Shown: piece by piece, positions 15,838 to 24,675 of the stretch | Layout of the letters: each line of letters opens with the position of its first letter | Position numbering within the stretch: position 1 is the first letter of the stretch | Origin: Microgenomates group bacterium Gr01-1014_16 | GTDB lineage: Bacteria; Patescibacteriota; Microgenomatia; CAZETR01; Amesbacteraceae | Direction: 5' to 3' | NCBI GenBank assembly: GCA_007376345.1 | Contig: VMGA01000010.1 | Location: 1 to 35,093 of the forward strand | DNA length: 35,093 bases | Notes under the pieces: model-generated | Seen by the model: only the letters and a program-made list of their open reading frames with translations | Told to the model about the DNA's origin: nothing | Database searches by the model: none | Made by a program: the position numbers and the translations under genes

Positions 15838-16199
15838 GCGGTTACAAGTCTTGCTCGAAAAACTGGCTCAGGTGGATATACCACTGTTCCATCGTCTAAT
15901 TTCAAAGTAAGCGTATCAGGAAGCTTCCTCGCGCGGTATCTGGGAACGTCAAAATAGGTAAGAATAGAGTCAAAAATAGCCTCTCTAAGTTCTGATTCGT
16001 TTTCTCCACTTGCTATTAGACCAGGGTAATCTACCGATTCTACCCAAATTAAACCCCGATCTCGGTGAGTCTTAAATTGAAGATCCAGTTTAAATGGGGG
16101 TAAGGAAGGGGGTCGATTTCGCAAGATATCAAACAAAACGAAATCCTTCAAATCTAACAATAAATCTATCAATTTATATTTTACTATACTCATATTCAT
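15834..16199 (-). CDS. HicB-like antitoxin-fold protein
   Basis: RDRGLIWVESVDYPGLIASGENESELREAIFDSILTYFD. Confidence 0.6.
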   Translation of the reverse strand: MNMSIVKYKLIDLLLDLKDFVLFDILRNRPPSLPPFKLDLQFKTHRDRGLIWVESVDYPGLIASGENESELREAIFDSILTYFDVPRYRARKLPDTLTLKLDDGTVVYPPEPVFRARLVTA

Positions 16200-16420
16200 A
16201 TTAATTCACATTATAATACTACGTCACTAGTATCGGGCCAGGAAGTTTGGTTGTCAATCGTCTTCTGTGTGCAGTCAGACAACTGATCGAAAAAGAGCCA
16301 TTGTACTGGGATTATATACCTGATGAGTATTTTAGTCCAGATTACCAAAAAAATAAACCCTAACACCTGGAATCTCAAAGAATAACGGTGAAAGAGTATC
16401 GCGAAGTGTAAAATTAAGCC

Positions 16421-17293
16421 ATGGCAGCAACTTTGTGGCATTCGCAAAACTTCATTGGTAATCCCAGTCTCGTCTCCAAACTACTTGGAATGACGGATAT
16501 AAACTCGTCTGATTTCGTGATTGAAATTGGTCCCGGAAAGGGCGCAATAACTGGACAGTTGGTCAGATCGGCTGGTTCAGTGTTGGCAATTGAAGCTGAC
16601 TTGAATCTCGCGAACAAACTTAACATCCAGAATGTCAAGGTAATTCAAGGAGATTTCTTAAAACATGCTCTCCCAGATCAAGTATACAAAGTCGTCGCAA
16701 ATATCCCCTTCAACTTAACCGCCGAAATAATTAGGAAGTTGTTTTTGAGCGATGAGAACAAGCCTGAGGCTGCTTTTCTAATCATGCAGAATGAAGCAGC
16801 CCAAAAGTTTGCCGGAGTACCCAAAGCTACCCTTTCTTCTATTTTGATTCAAGTTGAGTACGACACCAGGATACTGACTAAAATCGACAAAGGAGAATTT
16901 GTTCCCACTTCCAAAGTCGACGCCGCCTTTATTTCGTTTATAAAAAGGGGTCAACCATTGGTTAACCGGACATATTCTCGAGAATTCGCAGACTTTGTTG
17001 CCTACGGCTATAAATATTTTCGATGGAATGAGCCGTTGATAAGCGTCTTTGATAGATTATTTACCAATTCCCAGAAAGAAAATCTGGAGAAAAAATTTCA
17101 ATTAACCGGCCAAAAAGTTTCCGACTTAGAAGTGTTTAAATGGATCGGACTATTTAATGATCTGGTGGATCAAGTGGCAACAGAAAAGTGGGATATATTC
17201 CGTGGAACAATGGAAAAATTAACTGAAGAACAATCACGGCTACAAAAACGACACAAAACTCAAACAAATCTTGGGAAAACTAATAAATCGTAG
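16421..17293 (+). CDS. rRNA adenine N6-methyltransferase, Erm/KsgA family
   Basis: LWHSQNFIGNPSLVSKLL, VIEIGPGKGAITGQLV, VVANIPFNLTAEIIRKLFL. Confidence 0.88.
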   Translation: MAATLWHSQNFIGNPSLVSKLLGMTDINSSDFVIEIGPGKGAITGQLVRSAGSVLAIEADLNLANKLNIQNVKVIQGDFLKHALPDQVYKVVANIPFNLTAEIIRKLFLSDENKPEAAFLIMQNEAAQKFAGVPKATLSSILIQVEYDTRILTKIDKGEFVPTSKVDAAFISFIKRGQPLVNRTYSREFADFVAYGYKYFRWNEPLISVFDRLFTNSQKENLEKKFQLTGQKVSDLEVFKWIGLFNDLVDQVATEKWDIFRGTMEKLTEEQSRLQKRHKTQTNLGKTNKS

Positions 17294-17316
17294 TAAACTT
17301 TTTATATCTACACTGG

Positions 17317-18003
17317 ATGAAAACCCGCCTACCAAAATCAAAAGGGGATTGGAAAACTGCAGTCGCTGTTGGTGCTACAGCGTTAATAGCCTCAGGTGGA
17401 TTATGGTGGATTGGTGATAGGAATAAAATTCCTGTTCCGGCCTACAAAATGCTCCGGGTCATAGACGGCGACACCTTTGAAACTACCGAACGTCAATTAA
17501 TCCGACTCTCCGGCGTCAACGCTCCGGAATTGGCAAATTGTTATGGCCAAGAGGCTAAAAGCACATTACAAAAATTAATTACTAACAAAAATCTTTATCT
17601 CAAAGTTATTTACCGCGACGGCAGCAATCGCCTGATCAGCCACGTTTATACCGATAAAGGGTTAGTTGCAACTCAGCTCGCTCGGGAAGGCACTGTATAC
17701 GACTTCGGTAGGGGTCTAGATGACCCTGAATTTGACCAAGCTGTAGATTATGCAAAGTCACACAAAATCGGAATTTTCAGCCCCAAATGCACACAGACAA
17801 TCAATACTGCCAATCCCAAGTGTGCCATCAAAGGCAATGTTCGCACTCCAGACTCCAAGCTATATCGTTTTCCGGGATGTGGAAATTACACAACCACGTT
17901 AGTTCAATTGTCATTAGACGATCGCTGGTTTTGTACCGAAAAAGAAGCTCAATCAGCCGGTTTTTCCAAAGGTTCAGACTGTTTTAACCAGAGTTGGAAA
18001 TAA
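17317..18003 (+). CDS. Thermonuclease (SNase-family), N-terminally anchored
   Basis: MLRVIDGDTFETTERQLIRLSGVNAPELANCYGQEAKSTLQKLI. Confidence 0.92.
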   Translation: MKTRLPKSKGDWKTAVAVGATALIASGGLWWIGDRNKIPVPAYKMLRVIDGDTFETTERQLIRLSGVNAPELANCYGQEAKSTLQKLITNKNLYLKVIYRDGSNRLISHVYTDKGLVATQLAREGTVYDFGRGLDDPEFDQAVDYAKSHKIGIFSPKCTQTINTANPKCAIKGNVRTPDSKLYRFPGCGNYTTTLVQLSLDDRWFCTEKEAQSAGFSKGSDCFNQSWK

Positions 18004-18249
18004 GTAGAATTATCTGACAGGAAAATTAATGTGATAATGCGCAAAAACCAAATAGGTGTCGTATCTGATTTCTTCTTCAATTACTTGATCCATAACCACC
18101 AGAAAGTCCAGTGCCTAAAATTTTCTTAATTTCTAATTTCATTCTAAGGTCTATTTTACTCTTTAACCACCATATAAATCGAGGAACCATCCAATTTATG
18201 CTCTGTCTCATTTCTATCGCAACTCACGCTTAGCAAGGAATACAAAGTA

Positions 18250-19011
18250 TCAAATCTCACAGGAAGGAACCAATTGTAAGTTTTCTTCCTCTACCAGGCT
18301 TAGGAAATAGTCCGAAAGTAAAAAGTTAACGTCGTCTAGTCGCTCTTGGATAAATGAAGTTAAACCCTTTTCAAAATCAGTTGAATACCCCGGATGAAAA
18401 AATATCTCAATTGATTTTATTTGTCCTAATTGTTTGAGAAAAGCTAAATCCTGTTTATAAGCGGTGTATATGTCCTTGGGAAAACCATATCTAAAACCAA
18501 GAATTGCGTCGGCGGTTCTGCCAATGTTTAAGCCTTTTGGAGTCTCATCGGCTTTAAGAGTGAAATGGCCAAGAGTGTTAGAGCGCTCACCCCTGCGAGC
18601 ATAACAGATATTCCTGACACAATAATCGGCAATATACCTGACAATTTTTGAATTTAATGAGATTTGTTTGTGCCCAATGATGTGTTTAGGGGTAAAACCG
18701 ATTAGTTGTTCAAATAGACGAACCTCTTCCTCAAAAGCAGCGATTAATTGCTCGGGAGTCCAGTTCAGTAAGATATCATCGTAATCTTTTCCTCTCAAAA
18801 CCTTGCCATCCTTGGAAATTCGACAAAGTGAGAAATGTAGTCCCACGTTTTGCACGCTGTTGTTTTTGATGTAATTAACAGCGTTCATGGAACCATAACA
18901 ATCAACCATGAGGGAAAGTTCAGTTATCCGACCTTTTTCATAAGCCTCAATTATGGCTCTGTTAGTGTTTTCAGTAAATCCGAAGTCGTCTGCCGTTGTT
19001 AGTGTCTTCAT
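18250..19011 (-). CDS. YdjC/ChbG-HpnK family carbohydrate deacetylase
   Basis: LTTADDFGFTENTNRAIIEAYEKGRITELSLMV; VGLHFSLC; IFFHPGY. Confidence 0.88.
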   Translation of the reverse strand: MKTLTTADDFGFTENTNRAIIEAYEKGRITELSLMVDCYGSMNAVNYIKNNSVQNVGLHFSLCRISKDGKVLRGKDYDDILLNWTPEQLIAAFEEEVRLFEQLIGFTPKHIIGHKQISLNSKIVRYIADYCVRNICYARRGERSNTLGHFTLKADETPKGLNIGRTADAILGFRYGFPKDIYTAYKQDLAFLKQLGQIKSIEIFFHPGYSTDFEKGLTSFIQERLDDVNFLLSDYFLSLVEEENLQLVPSCEI

Positions 19012-19928
19012 GTGTTGTTTTTGGCCTCCACCTTATTCATGAGAATTACTGAAGCTACAATCAACAAACCACCTAAAATTTCTTTTAATGCCGGAGTCTC
19101 TGAAAAAACAATTAGTCCAATCAAAACCGCAAAGGCCGACTCTAGAGTCAAAATATTACTTGCGTGTACAGCTTCTACTTTTTGGAATCCATACTGGGAA
19201 AGAAAATTGTTTAGGACATTGAAGAAGCCTGATGCCAAGACAGCAATAATAATACCCAAACTCCAGCCACTTGACGGTAATGACTCTCCTGCCAAAATTG
19301 AAGCTAAAAATAATATTATTGAACCGATTAATAAAATTAGCGACGTAATTTCTTTGTTTGTCAGTAAGTTGGAGTGCCATTTTCGAGTAACATAAGCAAA
19401 AGAAAAGAAAACCGCGGATATGAGAGCGTAAAAGTCTCCTTTTACCCACGACAATAAGTTTGAATAGTCCTGAGCCGAAATCAGCATTACCCCACCAAAA
19501 GCCAGAATAATTAACAGAACCTTTTTAATTGTCAGTTTTTCCTTGAATAGTAAAAAGCCGAAAAATGCCGTTAGAGGAAGAGAACCGATAAATGAAACAT
19601 TGCTGTATTTGGTAAGTAGTAATGCCCTAGTGAACAGGTTGACACCAAGTATGTAAAACGAGATAGACCTAAGAGTTAACAAAGACCATTCTTTTAGAGT
19701 TATTCTTCTAAGTTTTGACAAATCTAGTGACTTGTTAAAAAAAATTAAACTCATCAGAAATGCAGCAAACATTCGAAGATAAATTTGTTGAAATATAGCA
19801 AAAGACGTGTTGAGGTATCTCACAAAAATACCCATAATTGCATAAATGAAAGCCAGCCACACCAGAACAATTACCCCTTTGTTATGGTCAGACAAAACTT
19901 TTAAGCGATTAATGATCTTGTTACTCAT
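19008..19928 (-). CDS. EamA/DMT family transporter
   Basis: About ten hydrophobic segments, two-fold repeat, LLFKEKLTIKKVLLIILAFGGVMLI; ATGA overlap with the deacetylase. Confidence 0.85.
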   Translation of the reverse strand: MSNKIINRLKVLSDHNKGVIVLVWLAFIYAIMGIFVRYLNTSFAIFQQIYLRMFAAFLMSLIFFNKSLDLSKLRRITLKEWSLLTLRSISFYILGVNLFTRALLLTKYSNVSFIGSLPLTAFFGFLLFKEKLTIKKVLLIILAFGGVMLISAQDYSNLLSWVKGDFYALISAVFFSFAYVTRKWHSNLLTNKEITSLILLIGSIILFLASILAGESLPSSGWSLGIIIAVLASGFFNVLNNFLSQYGFQKVEAVHASNILTLESAFAVLIGLIVFSETPALKEILGGLLIVASVILMNKVEAKNNT

Positions 19929-20008
19929 TGGATCATTTTATGCTTTCGATTATCAAATTGGAATAACTATTGACTTCGGGTTAGATTAGGTAATAATTAA
20001 ATAAGTAC

Positions 20009-20035
20009 CTTAAAAATTTTTGCGTTTTCTTTTTG
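20009..20035. repeat. Left arm of ~23-26 bp inverted repeat bracketing the recombinase 2 leader
   Basis: Near reverse complement of 20286-20311 (one substitution, one extra A). Confidence 0.85.
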
Positions 20036-20116
20036 CCCTAATGGGGTTCGGCCGATGTTTAGCGGAGGCGCGGGCGCAGCCGCGCCGGCCTGGCCTGCCG
20101 AAGCTGAAAGCGAAGG

Positions 20117-20271
20117 AGGGAGCTGCGACATTACGAGGTAAAGCAGGTTCGAACTTTTTCGTACAGACCCCGCATTTCGAGATATGCAACAGCCGGGTTC
20201 AGCCCGCCCGACTGGCGGGCGTAGGAAAATACGGCATCAAAGCCTTTTTTATAATCCAGCGAATTTTGCCG
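20117..20271. repeat. Internal inverted copy of the predicted circle junction (attP) of element 2
   Basis: 20117-20173 is the reverse complement of the left end; 20169-20271 matches the right end (98/103); overlap is CCCGC, complement of core GCGGG. Confidence 0.8.
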
Positions 20272-20320
20272 GATTGGAGAAAGTACAAAAAGAAAACGTA
20301 AAAATTTTAAGAGACTGACC

Positions 20321-21847
20321 ATGAAATACATCGCCTATTGCCGCAAATCCACCGACGAGAACAGCCGCCAGGTGTTATCCATCGAATCCCAAATCGCCGA
20401 ATTAACAGAGTTTGCTCAAAGAGAAAGTTTAGAGGTGGTGGAGTTTGTCACTGAAGCCAAAACGGCCAAGGAACCCGGTCGGGAGAAATTCAAAGCGATG
20501 TTGGCAACTATCGCGTCCGGCAAGGCTAACGCAATTTTAGCTTGGCACCCCGACAGGCTAGCCAGAAATTCCATAGACGGTGGAAATATTGTTTACTTGC
20601 TGGATATAGGTAAACTGCTCGACCTGAAATTTCCCTCTTTTTGGTTTGACAATACTTCCCAAGGCAAATTTATATTGGCAATCGCCTTCGGCCAATCCAA
20701 ATACTACGTCGATAACTTAAGCGAGAATGTCAAAAGGGGATTGCGCCAAAAATTGCGTCTGGGCATCTGGCCCAGCCATGCTCCATTAGGCTACAAAAAT
20801 GATCTAGTCACACACGAGATCCTTGTCGACGATCAAAAATCAAAATTAGTGAACAAGGTATTTACCCTGTTTCTCAATGAAAAGTCATTCGTGAAAATAT
20901 CCAAGTTTTTGTTAGAACATGGAGTTACAGGGAAAAACGGCAAACCTCTGCACCTCACCCGGATTCGGCGCATGCTCACCAATCCCTTCTACATTGGCAA
21001 GTTCTTCTACAAATGCGAGTGGCATCAAGCCAGCCACAAACTATTCCTCTCAAAGCAACTATTCGACCAAGTCCAAGAGGGGGTAAAGGCAATATCTAGA
21101 CAAACATATCACTCGCACCGGTTTGCTTTTTTGGGTTTAGCCAAATGCCGCGAATGTGGTGCCACCATCACGGCTGAACGGCATATCAAACACTACAAGC
21201 ACGGCGGCTCCCAGAAGTTTGTTTACTACCGCTGTACCAAAAAATCCGGTCCATGCACCCAGCCATATCTCCCCGAACTCGAATTTGAACACCAGGTGCG
21301 CCGCATTATCTCCGACGTCGCCTTACCGGAGAATTGGGGTCAACAATGGCTGAACTGGCTGGACCAAGACGAACAGCTGGAAAAATTAAAATCCGCCGAC
21401 CAAATCAATAAACTCACACTCCAAATCAATGACATTGACGCCAAACTCGAATCTTTGCTGGACGGTTTCCTCGACCAAGTCGTCGACAGTCCGAGTTACA
21501 AAACCAAGAAAAACCAGCTATTTGAACAGAAAGGCAAACTGGAGAGGGAAATTGGTCAACTCCAAAGAGATGGTTCGAGTTGGCTCGAACCAATGCGAGA
21601 GATAATAAAGACGGCGGTGGATGGGGACAAAAGCGCGCGCGTAAAAAATAATTCCGATGAACTGTTATCCATCGGAAAAAACATCGGCTCGAACTACTTT
21701 CTCCACCAACGGCAAATTTCGCTGGATTATAAAAAGGGCTTTGATGCTGTATTTTCTTACGCCCGCCAGTCGGGCGGGCTGAACCCGGCTGCTGCATATC
21801 TCGAAATGCGGGCCCGACCGGATTCGAACCGGCGGTCTCTTCCTTGA
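20321..21847 (+). CDS. Large serine recombinase 2; ORF tail reads antisense into tRNA-Asp
   Basis: MKYIAYCRKSTDENSRQVLSIESQIAEL, HPDRLARNSIDGG, CRECGATITAERHIK; tail RPDSNRRSLP is the tRNA antisense reading. Confidence 0.93.
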   Translation: MKYIAYCRKSTDENSRQVLSIESQIAELTEFAQRESLEVVEFVTEAKTAKEPGREKFKAMLATIASGKANAILAWHPDRLARNSIDGGNIVYLLDIGKLLDLKFPSFWFDNTSQGKFILAIAFGQSKYYVDNLSENVKRGLRQKLRLGIWPSHAPLGYKNDLVTHEILVDDQKSKLVNKVFTLFLNEKSFVKISKFLLEHGVTGKNGKPLHLTRIRRMLTNPFYIGKFFYKCEWHQASHKLFLSKQLFDQVQEGVKAISRQTYHSHRFAFLGLAKCRECGATITAERHIKHYKHGGSQKFVYYRCTKKSGPCTQPYLPELEFEHQVRRIISDVALPENWGQQWLNWLDQDEQLEKLKSADQINKLTLQINDIDAKLESLLDGFLDQVVDSPSYKTKKNQLFEQKGKLEREIGQLQRDGSSWLEPMREIIKTAVDGDKSARVKNNSDELLSIGKNIGSNYFLHQRQISLDYKKGFDAVFSYARQSGGLNPAAAYLEMRARPDSNRRSLP

Positions 21848-21881
21848 CAGGGAAGCGCGCTAACCGCTACGCTACGAGCCC
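21809..21881 (-). tRNA. tRNA-Asp (anticodon GTC)
   Basis: GGGCTCG/CGGGCCC acceptor, anticodon loop CTGTCAA, T arm CCGGTTCGAATCCGG, G73. Confidence 0.92.
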
Positions 21882-21918
21882 AACTCGTTCATTTTACTAT
21901 ATTTGCTAATATTGAGAC

Positions 21919-22335
21919 ATGGTCAGAACAAAAATACGGGTTTCAGGATTGATTTTTGATTCCGGCAAAATCCTTCTTATTCACCGTTTCAAAAACGGAG
22001 ATGAATATTGGACTGTTCCCGGTGGGGGAGTTGAGGAAGGTGAAAGCCTGATTGAGGCCATACACAGGGAAATTATGGAAGAGACAAATTTAACAATTAC
22101 CGAACTAACTCCGGCATTCGAATATTTTCAGCAAAGTTTCCAGGAACCGTGTCCGTTCTTTCTTTGTAAAGTCACCGGCAAGCCGAAAATCGGAGACGGT
22201 CCCGAGAAAATTGCGCATTCAACCGACAACCAATATATTTTAGAGTGGGTTGACATGAATAATTTTTCAAACCTAACATCCGTTTACCCGTCTGCGGTCA
22301 AAGAAATTCAGCAAACATATGAAAACCTCGCGTAA
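21919..22335 (+). CDS. NUDIX hydrolase
   Basis: GGGVEEGESLIEAIHREIMEETN NUDIX box. Confidence 0.95.
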   Translation: MVRTKIRVSGLIFDSGKILLIHRFKNGDEYWTVPGGGVEEGESLIEAIHREIMEETNLTITELTPAFEYFQQSFQEPCPFFLCKVTGKPKIGDGPEKIAHSTDNQYILEWVDMNNFSNLTSVYPSAVKEIQQTYENLA

Positions 22336-22336
22336 T

Positions 22337-24112
22337 ATGACCAATTTGGAGATTGCCAAGTTGCTGCGATCGGTAGCTGCGGCGCTAGAACTGTCGTCTG
22401 GTGATAATAGATTCAGGATTATCGCTTATGACCGGGCCGCAGATGCCATCGAGCACGCTTCCTCCGAAGCCAAAGACCTCTGGGACGACGGCGAACTGAA
22501 AAATCTCCCCGGAGTGGGGGAGGCGATCTCCTCGCATTTGGATGAATTGTTCAGGACGGGCAAAGTCCGCCATTTTACCTCGATTTTCAAATTTTTTCCT
22601 CCGGCGTTATTTGAACTTTTAGAGGTTCCGGGCATCGGGCCGAAAAACGCCTACAAGCTCTGTAATGCTCTGGGCATAACTTCAGGACATTCTGCTATAT
22701 CCAAGCTAAAAAAAGCCGCCACAAATGGCCAGATCGCCAAAATTGAGGGTTTTGGCGAGGACTCCCAAGCCAAAATCTTATTGGGAATCACCGAATTTCA
22801 AGGCCGATCCAAAAGACAATTGCTCCCCGCAGCTCAAATGATTTCGGACTCAATTATTGATTGGCTCAAAAAACTGCCCCAAGTTAAACAGATAAATACT
22901 TTAGGTAGCTTGCGCCGTCAGGCCAGCACCGTAGGCGATATAGACATCTCCGTTGCCTCGGATCATGCCAAAATAGTCATCGACCACTTCACCACGTATC
23001 CCAAAAAGAGACGCGTTCTCGAAGCCGGCGAACACACCGCATCCCTAATTCTTCCAAATGACATCCAAGTGGATCTCATGGTTCAGCCTCCGGAGTCTTA
23101 CGGTTCTCTGCTCCAGCATTTCACCGGCTCCAAGCACCACAATATTCTTCTCCGCGAATACGCTCTCAAAAAAGGACTGTCCTTATCAGAGTATGGTATC
23201 ACCCCCCGTCCCCCTCTTAAATTAAGAGGGGGTGGACGAAGTCCGAGGGTGATATGTTTCGACTCCGAAGAAAAATTCTATAATTTCTTAGGCCTGGACT
23301 GGCTGCCCCCGGAACTACGTGAAGGCAAAGACGAAATCAAATTTGCCCAATTACACCAATTACCCAAATTAGTCGAATTATCTGATATCAAAGGCGATCT
23401 ACAAATCCATAGCAGCATCGACGTCGAGCCGTCCCACGACCTTGGAACATCCTCCCTCTCTGAATTATCAACAAAGTGCATCGAACTAGGTTACGAATAT
23501 TTTGGATTAACCGAGCATAATCCTTCCTTTTCCAGGCACACCGTCAAGCAAGTAGAAGAACTGATCAAGAAAAAAACAGAAATCATTCGCAATTTCCAAA
23601 GTAAAATTCACATTTTTAACGGCCTGGAAATAGATATTCAGCCGGATGGCCGCAGGGCTCTGCCGGATTCATGTCTGGACATGCTCGATTATGCCTGTGT
23701 GTCTATTCATAGCAGTTTTCGCCTAAACCGCAAAGCTATGACCGATCGGGTTTTGGCCGCCCTAGACCATCCCAAAGTCAAATTCTTTGCCCATCCCACG
23801 GGACGTTTGTTAAATGAAAGAGAAGGCGTTGAACTAGATTGGGATCGGATTTTTGATTTTTGCCTGAAAAATAATAAGTGGCTGGAAATAGATGCCTGGC
23901 CAAACAGGCTAGATTTACCAGACGTTATAGCTCACGAAGCTGTGAAAGCCGGAGTGAAAATTGTCATCGACACCGACAGCCACGATGCCGCCCATTTGGA
24001 ATATATGCGTTATGGAGTTTCTGTCGCCCGCCGCGCCTGGTGCACTAAAAGTGATATACTCAACACGTTGCCATTATTAGAGATGAAAAAATTATTGTTA
24101 GGAGGTGAATAA
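22337..24112 (+). CDS. polX: DNA polymerase X family with PHP domain
   Basis: NLPGVGEAISSHLDEL, VPGIGPKNAYKL, GSLRRQASTVGDIDISV, C-terminal PHP (SSIDVEPSHD, LTEHNPSF); ORF track start 22319 also possible. Confidence 0.92.
   Translation: MTNLEIAKLLRSVAAALELSSGDNRFRIIAYDRAADAIEHASSEAKDLWDDGELKNLPGVGEAISSHLDELFRTGKVRHFTSIFKFFPPALFELLEVPGIGPKNAYKLCNALGITSGHSAISKLKKAATNGQIAKIEGFGEDSQAKILLGITEFQGRSKRQLLPAAQMISDSIIDWLKKLPQVKQINTLGSLRRQASTVGDIDISVASDHAKIVIDHFTTYPKKRRVLEAGEHTASLILPNDIQVDLMVQPPESYGSLLQHFTGSKHHNILLREYALKKGLSLSEYGITPRPPLKLRGGGRSPRVICFDSEEKFYNFLGLDWLPPELREGKDEIKFAQLHQLPKLVELSDIKGDLQIHSSIDVEPSHDLGTSSLSELSTKCIELGYEYFGLTEHNPSFSRHTVKQVEELIKKKTEIIRNFQSKIHIFNGLEIDIQPDGRRALPDSCLDMLDYACVSIHSSFRLNRKAMTDRVLAALDHPKVKFFAHPTGRLLNEREGVELDWDRIFDFCLKNNKWLEIDAWPNRLDLPDVIAHEAVKAGVKIVIDTDSHDAAHLEYMRYGVSVARRAWCTKSDILNTLPLLEMKKLLLGGE
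23197..23254. repeat. Palindromic element inserted in frame within polX
   Basis: Outer stem TATCACCC/GGGTGATA, inner 11-bp stem CCCCCTCTTAA/TTAAGAGGGGG, plus hairpin GGAC-GAA-GTCC; peptide ITPRPPLKLRGGGRSPRVI. Confidence 0.8.
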
Positions 24113-24674
24113 ATTGTCATTACCATTATTACTTTTAATTATTCCAGTTGTAGTTCTGTTTTTTGTCATTGGCGTCTACAACGACCTGATATCCCTCAAG
24201 AACCGGATCAAAGCTTCGATTCAGGAAATCGGCAACCAGCTCAAGCGCCAGGCTGACTTGATTCCCAATCTTGAAGATTCTGCCAAGGCTTATCTCAAAC
24301 ATGAGAAAGATATTTTAAAGATGCTCTCCGATGCCAGAAAGCTAAGTGATGCAGGCAAGGACGCCTCCGACAAAGTTTCTCAGCTGTTGCCAAAACTTCA
24401 GGTCATTGTCGAAAGCAATCCCCAACTCAAAGGGGCAGACGTTATTACCGGTCTCATGGACGAACTTCGGGACACCTCGGATAAAGTCATGTACTCCCGT
24501 CGGACGCTCATCGACATTACCGCTGATTACAACATCAAGCTGCAAACTTTCCCGACCAATTTGGTAGCCAACGCCTTCGGTTTCCAATCCGAAAAAGGCC
24601 TGGAAACACCGACTACAGGAGCTCATCTGACAGTTTCAGAATCAGAAACTAAAACGCCGAAAGTGAGTCTGTAA
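24105..24674 (+). CDS. lemA: LemA family protein
   Basis: GVYNDLISLKNRIKASIQEIGNQLKRQADLIPNL; GTG start after AGGAGG. Confidence 0.92.
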   Translation: MNKLSLPLLLLIIPVVVLFFVIGVYNDLISLKNRIKASIQEIGNQLKRQADLIPNLEDSAKAYLKHEKDILKMLSDARKLSDAGKDASDKVSQLLPKLQVIVESNPQLKGADVITGLMDELRDTSDKVMYSRRTLIDITADYNIKLQTFPTNLVANAFGFQSEKGLETPTTGAHLTVSESETKTPKVSL

Positions 24675-24675
24675 C

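Larger units (their letters stand above)
14892..21812 (+). mobile_element. Integrative element 2: sibling of element 1, inserted between LysM gene and tRNA-Asp 3' end
   Basis: 57-bp inverted repeat 14892-14948/20117-20173; 103-bp inverted repeat 20169-20271/21710-21812; GCGGG at both outer junctions. Confidence 0.78.

Noticed and set aside
21800-21847. Recombinase 2 tail RPDSNRRSLP as a conserved peptide motif
   Set aside because: It is the antisense translation of tRNA-Asp.
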